From: Bugulina stolonifera
Lineage: Eukaryota; Bryozoa; Gymnolaemata; Cheilostomatida; Bugulidae
Length of the DNA stretch: 64,000 nt
Direction of reading: 5' to 3'
Assembly: GCA_935421135.1 (NCBI GenBank)
Contig: OW285190.1
Coordinates: 5,208,001 to 5,272,000, forward strand
In this document: piece by piece, positions 28,451 to 38,585 of the stretch
How the letters are laid out: every line of letters starts with the position of its first letter
Position numbering within the stretch: the stretch's first letter is position 1
Position numbers and translations under genes: made by a program
Notes under the pieces: model-generated
What the model saw: only the letters and a program-made list of their open reading frames with translations
Told to the model about the DNA's origin: nothing
The model's database searches: none

Positions 28451-28544
28451 GTCTTGACATGCATGTATACATGCATACATTTACTGAATTCATTATTGAG
28501 GCATTGAAGAAAAGGCTCAACAGTGTGTAGATTTCATGTTTCAT
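25926..28544 (-). CDS. non-LTR retrotransposon endonuclease (partial) and reverse transcriptase
   Basis: 872 codons without interruption. The first ~40 residues are probably flanking sequence read through, because the homologous part starts near residue 43 inside the apurinic-like endonuclease. It keeps the C-terminal landmarks GDLN (residues 80-83) and SIIDH (about 126-130). The RT follows: SNYRPIS (451-457), DFSKAFD (524-530), GVPQGSVLGPLLF (580-592) and catalytic FADD (611-614). The C-terminal domain has HNFNTRN and GRRS-x-Y motifs typical of the Jockey/CR1 group; no RNase H or zinc knuckle is visible. The protein would copy LINE RNA at a nicked target. Without the endonuclease N-terminus this copy should not be able to mobilise itself. 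Confidence 0.9.
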   Translation of the reverse strand: MKHEIYTLLSLFFNASIMNSVNVCMYTCMSRHHESDVMHRGSGLFTVLCIYRAPSGELPGFLGGLAGVMGALSAGAIITGDLNIDLNPYNNSFGDKATKGYLTLLNSFGFLNTILSPTRYGDQKNSIIDHIILNNLNRRAKTCTVDYMLADHQACILSIKLSQILPSQLEAKSYEIIDYTKAQGLVEAEHWDAILTTDASVSTKLFLQTLNDIITQCTTISSSKGCKRSFKQPWMTNRLRKMVTKRTKLHRDSKRAPFDVKLKQDYNKFRNLVTFEINKAKRDYFTYRYNLCKENQINKWKFINGLLNKQQQSSLPVILKVNSQDISDPLDICNIFNQFFTEVGQKLTDHLENGRSDFKQYFPKLHNAEAFFNFHAIESGDVLSIIEKLKIKKSAGYDKISSQILKENKLILTPVLTNLVNLILETLTFPDCLKVAKITPIFKKGLTTDPSNYRPISVLSIVSKIVEKIIAKQILTHLENNELLTDSQYGFRPRRNTTQAINCLLETIYNKLDNSHVSQTIFLDFSKAFDTINHEILIEKLKFYNFSFSAIKLIQSYLTNRYQFVKIGDSSSELRKITTGVPQGSVLGPLLFLIYINDLLGASDNFQYVLFADDTNLISSNKNITESELRKIEDWCIANKLLINFDKTYQIIFKNHQKKVHYETFKLQNIATSNQCKFLGIQLDEHLTFRSHIETVAHKVNFLVMMLRHLSKYLDQKTLINIYYTFIYPHLLYGLEFWGHACEGTISQILVCQKKALRVIFKQKPFSSVSTKFLESKIMPIKMLFKYRLIIFTYNIFKTDEKLLNSLVITHNFNTRNKSKLLKLPKTKTNRGRRSVYYAGIELVSSYALDTLDLPSRAFAAALASRLWGAGV

Positions 28545-28784
28545 TGGTACTATCGGTGGGTTGGTTTACTCGGCGCCACCAATGGCTGTGGTTGATATCG
28601 TTTAGATAAGCCCTTTCAGTGTCGTAGTCAAAAGTATAAACTTAAGCAAACTTAGCTCTTGACTGATGGTTTTATGTCCAGTGAGAACACTGTCAAAGCA
28701 TTCATAACATCTTTTGAAGAGTATATAGCCCTCGTAAAACGGCTTTGGGACTGAACAGCTGGGCCTCACATTGCTATGCAGCAG

Positions 28785-29595
28785 TCGGGAGACAATAAAA
28801 TATGCAAAAGAAATATATATCAAGGCTTTTGTTGGTGAATCTCCAACACTTACACCTGTATTTATGCCATGCATTACTTCCGCTGTGGAGATCAAGAGCA
28901 ATTATCTGTCGGACTACACACCTACCGATCAAGCGAGCAGTAAAAAGTATCTTCCTTGTGCTCAACATGATAGCCATAATATCAATGTCCAAAGTGGACT
29001 GCAGTCTGATTCTGTACAAGTAGATGGAGAAGAGCCCACCACTAACTATCCAAGTAAAGTTCACTTAAAGAAGGTATTCAAGGAATGTGTGCACAATCTA
29101 CCTTCCGTTCAAAAGATGGTGGATTACGGCGAACTTTATATCACCTCTAAGGAAACTGTTCAAATGTATCCTTCACATGTACAGAGTAGAGCATCACGTA
29201 CTCTAGCAGGAGTTAGGGAACGACTAGTTAGCATATTAGATAAGCGACAGGGTGAAGGTTGCACCCAAATAGCCATGCAACTTTCAGTAATGAATGCGAA
29301 GCTTACGAGACGGTTATATTATAAGCACTACTGAATACAATAATAGTAACCGCATGAAGCCATCCAATCATCTTCAACAGTTGAACAGTCGGTAAACACT
29401 GTTCCCACTGTGCAATCAACTGCATGCAACACCTCCTACCCCGCATTGAACACACAAACAGCCACAGTTCTAACAACAGCTGTTTTCCGGACGCACATAA
29501 TATACAGCGACATGACCCATATTTACAACAAGAATCCCCTGTCAACTGGGCAGTCAACTGACTTCTACACTCGACAGCCTGAGGAAGATACATAG
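28785..29595 (+). CDS. candidate two-exon 3' end of a gene with tyrosine motifs
   Basis: One frame is open from 28738 to 29331, then meets four stops within 18 bases, then is open again from 29350 to 29592. An intron 29252-29380 (donor G|GTGAAG, acceptor CATCTTCAACAG) would remove the stops and joins the exons in matching phase 1. Acceptor AGs at 28780-28784 could begin the upstream exon in phase 2. The product is hydrophilic. It contains VDYGEL (fits the ITIM pattern), IIYSDM (YxxM, a PI3K-SH2-type motif) and an acidic end (RQPEEDT). It has no known domain that I recognise. It lies just beyond the 5' end of the antisense LINE, so earlier exons may lie left of that insertion. The model is plausible but unproven. 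Confidence 0.4.
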
Positions 29596-29659
29596 CAGGC
29601 TAAAGATTTGACCTCTCAAGACATTCAAATTCCGGATTCATTTAGTGTGCACCTGAAAT

Positions 29660-31600
29660 GACAGTAAGGATATCCTGTATTTATGACTAGTTGCATTCAA
29701 ATTTGTTTATTTGTGGTGTATCATGTACTGTGTTTATATACAAAGCATTTCCTCCCAGAAATATCTTTTGTTTACAGTTAGCAGTCATTCATGTGCCTAT
29801 CTGATAACTTCTATAATCACTTACAGTGTTTGTACATTTGTAAAAATTTCCTCATTTTTATTAGAATTCCTAGTATAAAATTAATATAGAATATAGTATC
29901 TATTTCTATATACACTTGGTTGGTATGGAGTTGTTGCCCCTACCACTTGTAGGATGGGATGATTGACATGTATAGTGCTAATCAACTAAAATCATTTTTT
30001 GCTTGAACACTAAGCTAGGAAATTCCCAAAAATCACTAGTTTGAAACTAATGACAGAGAGAGCACAACTTCAACCAATCGACAGTCTACCAGTAATCATT
30101 TTTCAATGTGCAATATACAGTCATTTCCCAGTACATTGTACATGATAATAATATTAGGCAGCGATATCATTAGAGTACATCCTGTGCAGCAGATCCACTT
30201 GCTTGCCATGTTCGACTAATGGAAATCAGGGAGGTTCGGTATTTGGGTGGGGGGGGGTGTCCATTTTGGGTGGGGTGGTGTACCTAAATTTGATTTGAAA
30301 ATCAGTGAGTCTCCTGCGGAATCAGAGAGACTTGGCAAGCCGATATTATGCAATGTAGTTCTGTTTGATATCTATGTGTAGTAGTAATAGATTAGAGGGT
30401 CAGGAAAAAACAACTCCTTGCATGGCTGAGTTCCAATAGTACCTAGTTTGCTTTTGCTAAAATAGATGAGTGTTGATCCTCTGCTGTAAAAACATATTAT
30501 CTCCACCAATAAGGCTATAATATGTTTTTGCAGCAGAGGATAGTATTGAGGAAGCTATAGCTGCGTGAAATGCTCAATATTATCGCTGTGTATTCTTTTA
30601 CCAAAAGTAATGTTTGAGCTATCATATTACGTTGTGCCAATTATTTAGATACTCTGTTTATTATTTTATTTTTTTAAAAATATATCCTTTGTCCACTTTC
30701 TATGTGTTAAGTGCTACCAATAAGTTCCACGCCATCTGTGCCAAACTATGGTGCCACATTAAATCATGCATACTTGTAGGCTATACAAGTTATTCATTAT
30801 ATACAAAGTTGGCTTCTCCTTTTTTCAGAGTATATAAAAGAGGACAATTTGGTATTAAAATCATTAGCTTGCTTGAACATTTCCCAATCCTCAGCCCCAG
30901 CAGTTGTTACTCTTGTTAGTAGTTACTAAATACTTGCTAAGAGACCTCTATAAATTATGTTGAGGTTAGAGCGGACAACTTACAAAACGAAGATAAGACA
31001 ACTCTCATTTAATGAAGATTCATTACATTATAACATATGCGACGTCTCTTGTTACACATTTCCTGCAAATTTATGCTTCATTGTAGCCACCATATAGTTC
31101 ATTAGCGGTCATGCACACATATGCACCATTTGTCAGTTGTTAAAAATTAGCAATGATGAAACTAGCTATATAGAGCAGCCTTCTTTGCAGGAGATCTACC
31201 TGTAGGTTCATTCTCATGAAAAAGTCATTGGTGCTGTTAGGAAGGGCTCCTGTGCTACTTTGGTATCTTTGCCATTGGTAAAGTGCGTTCCAACCCCAAA
31301 AGTAGAAAAAATATAAGTCTCTTTAGATCATTGCTTTCTTACCTGGGATTAATAGTGGGAGGTAAAACTGAGCATTGATTAAGAATAGCTTTATTGGAGT
31401 TACATGTATATGTAGTTTAGAGATCAGTGCTTGCTTACTTGCTGGCTGTCCATTAGAACTGCTCAATAAAGGCACAGGCCGACTACTACTTTACCTGACT
31501 CTTTGAGTTGGTGTCTGTTGGCTTCAATTTATTGCCTTGTAGCATTATTTTTATGGCCATGGTAGATGGTATCTATATGGTTCCAGCGCTTTATTGGCCA
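29660..31600. other. no gene recognised; one hairpin
   Basis: AT-rich, with a G-rich patch at 30243-30285 (several G runs, possible quadruplex) and the hairpin at 30476-30541. A GTTAGGAAGGGCTCCTGTG stretch near 31237 resembles part of the SINE core at 36413 and may be an old SINE scrap. Confidence 0.4.
30476..30541. repeat. 66-nt near-perfect hairpin
   Basis: Arms of 25 nt (ATCCTCTGCTGTAAAAACAT on the left, its complement with one mismatch on the right) enclose a 16-nt loop. Size and pairing are compatible with a miRNA precursor or a very small foldback element. Nothing in the sequence decides between them. Confidence 0.8.
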
Positions 31601-31619
31601 ACTGCTGTGCAAGATATGT

Positions 31620-31970
31620 TTGGAGTTGTCTTGCCGGCAACCTGTCACACCCTTTGGTTGCAATGGCAGGGTCTATTGCTCTTCCAGCATTGTAATGGAG
31701 GCTGTAGGTACCACTACTGCTATGCTATTATACTAGTCTAGCTATAGGAGTTGTGCCCACACGACCGTGTCTTGCCCATCAACTGACCTCAACAGTTTCC
31801 CAGAGGTCATCACACATTCCTCGATGTATGCGGTGCTGTTTGGTTTGACTAGCCTTTCAGCTTCTGCATGGTCAGCCATTTCCGACTCTTTGTCTCTCTT
31901 GTTGAGCTGCTGGCCTGTATGTTGTGTGGCTGTGCCACAGTTTCCCAGCCAGACGCAACAATATTATGGT
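31620..31970 (+). repeat. dispersed repeat R2, + copy
   Basis: Shares ordered blocks with the minus strand of 33995-34300: TATAGGAGTTGTGCCCACA, TTCCCAGAGGTC and TGTATGTTGTG(T/C)GG followed by CAGCCAGACGCAA or a close variant. Short hydrophobic reading frames in both copies are broken by stops. Origin unknown; it could be a decayed coding repeat. Confidence 0.5.
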
Positions 31971-32145
31971 CATGTATATGATTGCAGGCATGTTTGCTCC
32001 AGTAGTGGAGATCAACAAGATGGTGCAGGCTAAGTCATGTATCAAAGATATGCAGATAAAGGTGAGTAAAACATGAAAATAGTGTAATTTAATTGTAGGA
32101 AATAGTTGACAAAACCAGTGCTGGTGTAAGAGTGGCTGAAATGGG

Positions 32146-33207
32146 CTTACATACTGTATAGTAGGGGACCCACATACCCAATTTATATATGCTGCTGCTC
32201 ATTGAATTCTACTTGATGTTCTATATATCAAATGAAAGCTGAGACTCCGCTGATTTCAGAACTGCAAGCAACTTTTTTGAACCTGGTGGCCATCGCGCGC
32301 TACAGGGGTGGATTTAACAAAAAAGGGGATTTTCCCCCATTTGTCGATTTTTACTGCTATGTGTAACAGGTCCTCCAACACTAAAATGACTGAACCAAAT
32401 CTTTTGGTATTGATATCATACATTGACCAGAAGGTCCTTTGCCTACATAACAATTTTCGGTGCCGGGAAAGAAAGTGGGCGGAGTCTACCAGCACTTTTC
32501 ATACAATGAGTCAAATTATGTGAATTTTTTTAACTCGGAGAGCTGCCATTTTTGTTGTGGGGGTATGGTGAATCCACTATTTTAGTATGCTATAAAGTCA
32601 TCTCTTAGTGATGCATATGTGAATTTATGTGATGCTATGTACAATACTTTGCTAAAAAATGACGCTTTTTTGATGCTAAACCATGTTCGGAGTTGTCTTC
32701 CCTAAAAGATAAAACCCATGATTTTGGCATGTAAAGTAGCAATAGAGACGTGATAATGCTCTAGGTATATGTAAAGGTAAACTATGCATTATTCTTTACT
32801 TGAAAATGGGTGTCGGAACAGGAAGTGGGCAGAGTCTGCTGGCGAGATTCCGGAAGTTATGCACATCTCTTGTGTTCAGAAAGCCACCACTTGTGTTATG
32901 AGAGTGTGATCGTTCCAATGCTCTAGTATGTTAGAATCCAACCTCGTAACAGTGTATATTGGAATTATTAGGATTTTAAGTACAATACTTCAATACTAAA
33001 GAGCACATTTTGAATGTTGCATCACGTTTGGAATTGTCTTCCCAAGTAATAAATAGGCAGAATTTTGATGTGGCAAGTTGCACTAGAAGGAAAGTGACGC
33101 AGGATAATTCCAGAAATCTTTGCTTTATGATTTTGAAATTATGTTGTGTACCTTTATGGCATTGCAAGTGACAATCGTGATGGCAAGACCTAGGCTCTTG
33201 TTTTGTT
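32146..33207 (+). repeat. left arm of a 1 kb inverted duplication (family R3)
   Basis: Matches the reverse complement of 36660-37697 over its whole length with scattered differences and small indels. Shared landmarks include TGGCCATCGCGCGCTACAGG, AAGTGGGCGGAGTCTACCAG and GCATCACTAAGAGATGAC (other strand). The arm is itself built of degenerate repeats of about 390 bp starting near 32440 and 32825; a third unit (33225-33560) follows only on this side. The paired open frames in the two arms are mirror images and not genes. Confidence 0.85.
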
Positions 33208-33224
33208 GTTCTTTACTTCAAAAT

Positions 33225-33560
33225 TGATGTCAGAACAGGAAGTCAGCTGGCTAGTTTCCTAAGGTCTCCAAGTTGTGCGCATATACAATTGAGTTCAGTG
33301 AGCTACCATTTTTGCTGTGAAAGTATATTGGTTTCAACACTTCTGTGTTAGTATCCACCCTCATAAAAGTCCATTTGGGAAATTTTTAAATCTCAAAGGG
33401 CAATACTTTGGTGCAAAACAACTGAATTTAATGCTGTGGCAAGTTTTGAGTTATCTTCCCAGAAAATAAAAGACATGATTTTAATGAGCTAAAAAGGAAA
33501 GTAATGCATTGAAGATCAAAAAATGTATTGTATGTTGATCTTTCAATCAATTATCTTTTC
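33225..33560 (+). repeat. third degenerate unit of family R3
   Basis: Follows the pattern of the two preceding units: TTACTTCAAAATTGATGTCA, then CAGAACAGGAAGT, a GAG(C/T)TACCATTTTTG block, TTAGTATCCACC and a TCTTCCCAGAAAATAAA block. It is absent from the right-hand copy, so the two arms had different lengths or one was truncated. Confidence 0.65.
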
Positions 33561-33994
33561 AATTTTGACTAAATTTTGCCCATTTGATAGATTTGAGTTC
33601 CTTCCATGACACACCAGAAGCTATACCGCCTAATTATGAAATGGTGCGACTAATACATGTGCATGATCAGTTTTCTTCTTGGTACACTATGTTTATAAGA
33701 AGTACTAATGGTGCTGCACAGCTTCAGCTGTTATGACCATTGAGTGTATTTTAAACATGGGGTAACTGCACCTTTTCCATTGACATCGCACTAAATAAGT
33801 GCATTATATTACTAGTAGACGAGTATATAACTCATCTCAAATTTTGGAGAGTCAACCAAAAACAGCATGTACTTTGCGGTTAACGTACATCTAAGGAAGG
33901 CTTTTGCTAACATTCACCATTGAAGTTTTAGCTATTTAAACCATCATACTAGCGCTATGGCATCAGCGGATGAGCCAAACTGCCAAATTATTTT

Positions 33995-34300
33995 CGTTGA
34001 TTACAGATTATAACAGAGTATTTTTGTGTCTGACTGGGTAGCTGAGTTATGACCGCACAACATACATGTCGGGGCAACAGGAGAAATAGTGTAAACCGAC
34101 TAAGCAGACACGAGGGGAGAGGGATGAGAAAAGGGGAAGACCTCTGGGGAACGCTCCAATAGTTAGAAGGGAAGCACCTGTCAGGCATGTGGGTACAATT
34201 CCTATAACCAGACTGTGTCGATTCTTGCTACCCTGCAGGGTGTGGCAGAAGCGGTACCTAAGGCTGTGTTGGGGTATTGGAAAATTGGGTATGGTCGCAG
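33995..34300 (-). repeat. dispersed repeat R2, minus copy
   Basis: Reverse-complement relative of 31620-31970 (blocks listed there). It is diverged and interrupted by stops in all frames. Confidence 0.5.
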
Positions 34301-34309
34301 CAATGGGAC

Positions 34310-35310
34310 AGTACCTGGAGGGCCCCAAGTCCAGAGAGTGTGTTTGATATCTTACTGCTAGCAGTAAACAGTAACGGACTGTATAGTTAGTTCAATTACT
34401 TTATTGATCAATAGTCTACAAGCATCTGAAGCAAGAATGTAAAATTGTGCTCCTTTTTATATGAAAATTAGTTCCCGATCGAGGTCAAAAGTTAACAGAT
34501 AGACAAAGGTCAGGATCGGACTAGAAAAGGGTCCAAGTTACATTAGCTACAAAACGATCTCATAAAAGGAGCATAAGCAGACGTTGTTTCATATGAAATC
34601 AAGACAGAATTATAACTTGCAAAGAAGTAAACCAACATAGCATCCAGTTACAGTATCCAATGTATCAGCAAAGGTAGCACAATGAAAAACATACAATCAA
34701 AACTGACACCAATTAACACATATAATTCGTATTGCTGTCGACAAGCATTTCCACAAACTTGAGTGCTCACCCCACCTTTATTCAGTGCTAGTAGGAGTGT
34801 TGAGAATTTCTCTATGTTATAGACATAGATAAATTATGATAAAACAACCATTATTTCGTGCTGAAACCACTGTGCCGGCAGTTCTTCAGGAACTTCGAAA
34901 TAAAATAGCACTCTGCTAGAGAAGCCAAAGCTACTTTACAAATTCTTTGTGAATCTACCTTCACTCTGCTGCAATAGGACTTGGCAAAAGTGATGGTGTT
35001 ACTAAATGCAATGAATCCAAGACTGCTTGCAGTAAACTAAAACCCCACGCTCAGACTTCTCAGATGAATTTGCAATAATAGATGCTGGCAGTCGACACTG
35101 GGCAGATGAGGAAACTGATTACAGAAAGTGAGTACCTGAGCGTAAAGTAAGTTGGGAAAGACAAGAGATCTAGCAATATCCCTATGCTAATAGCCACGCT
35201 GTCAGCCCAGGTCGCTGATATGAGGGTTCTTTCAGAAAAGTTACACAAATGTCGGCACCACATGTGCTAACTATTTATCACCCTGATTTTTGCCAAACAG
35301 CCTTTTGTTC
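34310..35310. other. no feature seen
   Basis: No supported gene, repeat or RNA. Short frames only. Confidence 0.35.
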
Positions 35311-35315
35311 TCGTA

Positions 35316-35931
35316 ATGCCGTGTTTTATCAAGAGTAAAGGGCACGTAAAAAGCACTGAGACATTATTCATGGACTTTCAGTGCAAGTCGAAGGGTAGGG
35401 GCTCAGCCACAACTACCTACCCACAAGGACAGGCACTTACACCTCTCTCCTCCCTTGTCAACTCCAACAACATACATGTAGGTATATATAAACACGAAGG
35501 ACATGAGCAAGGATATAATGTACATATAGTACAACATGGAAAGCACTCCGACAGGATTGATGCTCTGGAGCAGTATGTCAAGAGTCATCTGATGAATAAC
35601 CAGATTTAGGTGTGAGGACCACTAAATGTTCAGCAAGAAAGAAACCCCCAAAAAATACCTAGGCGGAAACATGAGACTAAAGGCTTGGTGGGACACTAGT
35701 CGTCCCGCTCAGCTCATCACCTCCCTGGAAGATGGAGAAGAAAATTACACCTGCCAACTACAAAACCCACAAAGCAAACCAAGACTTCCTGGAGATCGAG
35801 AGAAAGAGAGAGAGAGAAACTGCTTCTCAAGTACTGAAAAAGGACTTGCAACAGGAGAGAGAGAGATCAGTCCAGTTGTGAGGCCATCGGGGTGCTACAC
35901 CGGTCTACCACAGAAAAACGTGGCGGTGTGA
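35316..35931 (+). CDS. two adjacent unrecognised open frames
   Basis: A 97-codon frame (35316-35609, starting MPCFIKSKGH) is followed 16 bases later by a 101-codon frame in another phase (35626-35931). Both are hydrophilic and of more balanced composition than the surroundings. The first ends with a His-rich stretch (HEGHEQGYNVHIVQHGKH). The second has a GAGAGA microsatellite encoding Arg-Glu residues. No domain is recognised and no splice pair joins them cleanly. They may be decayed transposon coding sequence or chance frames. Confidence 0.2.
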
Positions 35932-36336
35932 TAAAGATGAGGAAGGGTTATGAGTAAGCAGACTAAAAAGTAAAAATGATACGGAAGCCAGTAGGGCACT
36001 ACCTCCTCAATCCTCATGGTTGAGAGTCTGTTAATTCCTATCATATGCTTTATTTTCTCTTATTAAATTTACAACGTTGCTTAACGTACATTACTTGTGC
36101 TGTAGCGTCAATAACTCTAGTTGAAAACGAAATGCAGCGTCTTCATATGTATTCAAGATTCGAGTTCATGTCATTTGAGAGGATGCTGCTCGTTTATGTA
36201 CAGTATATGATTAATCATTTTAGCACTGGTATTTGACAGTGTATCTTTGTAGATACAGTATAAACAGACTGTTTGTTTGGAAATTGGCTAAGAAATCACT
36301 TTTGTAATATTGATTTGTCTTCTACGTTCGTAACAA

Positions 36337-36640
36337 GGGAGCAGCCGTGGCTTAGGGGTTAGAATGCTGAGCTTTCATGCTGAAGGTTCCAGGTTCAAAC
36401 CCCGGTCACGGTGGTGTTAGGAAGAGCATCCAGCCACAATTGCTCCTGTGCCCCATGTTAAGCCCTTGAGGTCATGCAAGCCAGCATGGCTTTAAGGCAA
36501 CTCCTCTACCCCAGCCAAAAAAGGCCATGTTATCTGGGCCTTTCTCACAGAGAGTTGGCCAGCACTGGCACCTGGCTGCTAGGTGCCAGTGCCAGCTAGG
36601 GGTTGGTCACGCCGAGGAGTATAAGTCAGTGAGTTTTTTT
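36337..36640 (+). mobile_element. tRNA-derived SINE with 16-bp target duplication
   Basis: The element is bounded by perfect 16-bp direct repeats TCTACGTTCGTAACAA at 36321-36336 and 36641-36656. Its head has RNA polymerase III promoter boxes: an A-box-like TGGCTTAGGGG and a B box GGTTCAAACCC. After the tRNA-like head comes GGTGTTAGGAAGAGCATCCA, similar to a conserved central segment of animal SINEs as I recall them. A palindromic GGCACCTGGCTGCTAGGTGCC region and a T-rich 3' end follow. It inserted beside the inner end of the right arm of the R3 inverted duplication. The perfect duplication implies a recent insertion. Confidence 0.9.
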
Positions 36641-36659
36641 TCTACGTTCGTAACAAAAC

Positions 36660-37697
36660 AAAAGCCTAGGTCTTGACATCACGAATGTCACTTGTAATGT
36701 CATAAAGGTACATAAAATAATTTTAAATCTTATAGCAAAGATTTCTGGAATTATCTTGTGTCACTTTCCTTCTAGTGCAACTCATCACATCAAAATTATG
36801 CCTATTTATTACTTGGGAAGACAACTCCATACGTGAAGCAGCATTAAAAATGCGCACTTTTGTACTGAAGTGCTGCACTTAGAATCTTAATATTTTCAAG
36901 ATCCACTCTCATGTGGTTGTGTATTAACATACTAGAGCGTTGGAACAAACACAGTCTTATAACACAAGTGGTGGCTCTCTGAACACAAGAGATGTGCATA
37001 ACTTCCGGAATCTTGCTAGTAGACTCCGCCCACTTCCTGTTCCGACACCAATTTTCAAGTAAAGAATAATGCGCAACTTACTTTTATAGATATCTAAGGC
37101 ATCATCATGTCTCTATTGCTGCTTTACATGTCAAAATCATGCACTTTATCTTTTAGGGGAGACAACTCCAAACATGGTTTAGCATCAAAAAAGCGTCATT
37201 TTTTAGCAAAGTATTGTACATAGCATCACATAAATTCACATATGCATCACTAAGAGATGACTTTATAGCATACTAAAATAGTGGATTCACCATACCCCCA
37301 CAACAAAAATGGCAGCTCTCCGAGTTAAAAAAATTCACATAATTTGACTCATTGTATGAAAAGTGCTGGTAGACTCCGCCCACTTCCTTGCCCGGCACCG
37401 AAAATTGTTATGTAGGCAAAGGACCTTCCAGTCAATGTACGATATCAATATCAAAAGATTTGGTTTCGTTATTTTAGTGTTGGAGGATCTGTTACACATA
37501 GCAGTAAAAATCGACAAATGGGGGAAAATCCCCTTTTTTAGTAAATCCACCCCTGTAGCGCGCGATGGCCACCAGGTACAAAAAAGTTGCTCGCAGTTTT
37601 AAAATCAGCGGAGTCTCAGCTTTCATTTGATATATAGAACATAAAGTAGAATTCAATGAGCAGAAACCACCCCTTGGGTCCCCTACTAGTAAGTCTG
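36660..37697 (-). repeat. right arm of the 1 kb inverted duplication (family R3)
   Basis: Reverse-complement copy of 32146-33207 (see there). The two arms are separated by about 3.4 kb that includes the SINE. Confidence 0.85.
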
Positions 37698-37760
37698 TCA
37701 CAAACGCCGGAGTATTGCAAGATTTAATTATAAGCTGCAATGACTGCGCCAAAGTAGCAC

Positions 37761-37860
37761 GGGGGGGGGGGGGGCATTATAAAGTTGGATGCCCTCCGTA
37801 ACACCGTCAATGACCCTTATGGGAATCGAACCTAGAACGAGCCAAAAAAGAGCAATCTGT
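37761..37860 (-). mobile_element. diverged SINE fragment
   Basis: On the minus strand a B box (GGTTCGATTCCC) is followed by GACGGTGTTACGGAGGGCAT-CCAAC, which is the same core as the SINE at 36337 (GGTGTTAGGAAGAGCATCCA). A run of about 14 G on the + strand borders it. It is truncated, and no target duplication was found. Confidence 0.6.
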
Positions 37861-37959
37861 CTTTCGTGTAGTCTGGCCTTTACCGTTGTGTATATAAACA
37901 GTATGTGGTACTGATTTGGGCTTTTTGCATTTTAATAAGGCCATAGCCATATCTTGGCA

Positions 37960-38240
37960 AATCAATGGGCCGTTGGTTCAGCTGTGTAAAGACAGCATGT
38001 TGGTCTTTTAACTCTCCGGAATCACAGAGTGCTGTTGTGATTGGTTAATATCAGATACAACGTCTCCAATGATATAATTCATTAGAAATCAGCTTCTGTT
38101 ATTGACTGGATATTAATCAATGCCACTGGTGGGCTGGTACTACGCCTTGCCTACAGAACCATGCCAACGAGCAACGAATCTGTCCTGTCGAAGCTCACTA
38201 CCTCTCGTGGATCCGAGCACCTGAACAGAAGGAACTAGGG
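37960..38240 (+). repeat. dispersed repeat family R1, copy 2
   Basis: Aligns with the minus strand of 15944-16200 over about 230 bp, at roughly three-quarters identity by eye. Confidence 0.65.
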
Positions 38241-38585
38241 TGCATGGGTCTCAATGCCAGACCTTCAGAGCTCGGACTTGCATATGAGACAAATCAGGAT
38301 TAGACTTAGTGAAAAGCATCTCGAGAGCCATTTAGTTTATAATACATAATATACAGGAATAACACAACACTGTATACTCAGTTGTCAGCTAAGGTAAGGT
38401 AAGACAACTACGATTAATACCAACTATTTTCACATGTGAATCAGATTTCATTTACTGCAATATTGGTTATGAAATCGTTTATTGATACCGTTCATTAAAG
38501 AAAAATGTTAAAAATTCAAATAATTTTATTGTTTAATGGACTATTATGGAGTTGAGTAAGTTTAAGAGTTGCAAAATTATAATAA

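Noticed and set aside
28571..28901. Minus-strand frame upstream of the LINE as LINE ORF1
   Set aside because: The LINE is truncated inside its endonuclease, so no ORF1 of this copy can lie further upstream; the frame is antisense to a better + strand candidate.
32256..37602. Similar 71-79-codon frames near 32.3 kb and 37.4 kb on opposite strands
   Set aside because: They are mirror images within the arms of the inverted duplication and not conserved as proteins (substitutions are not biased to silent sites by eye).
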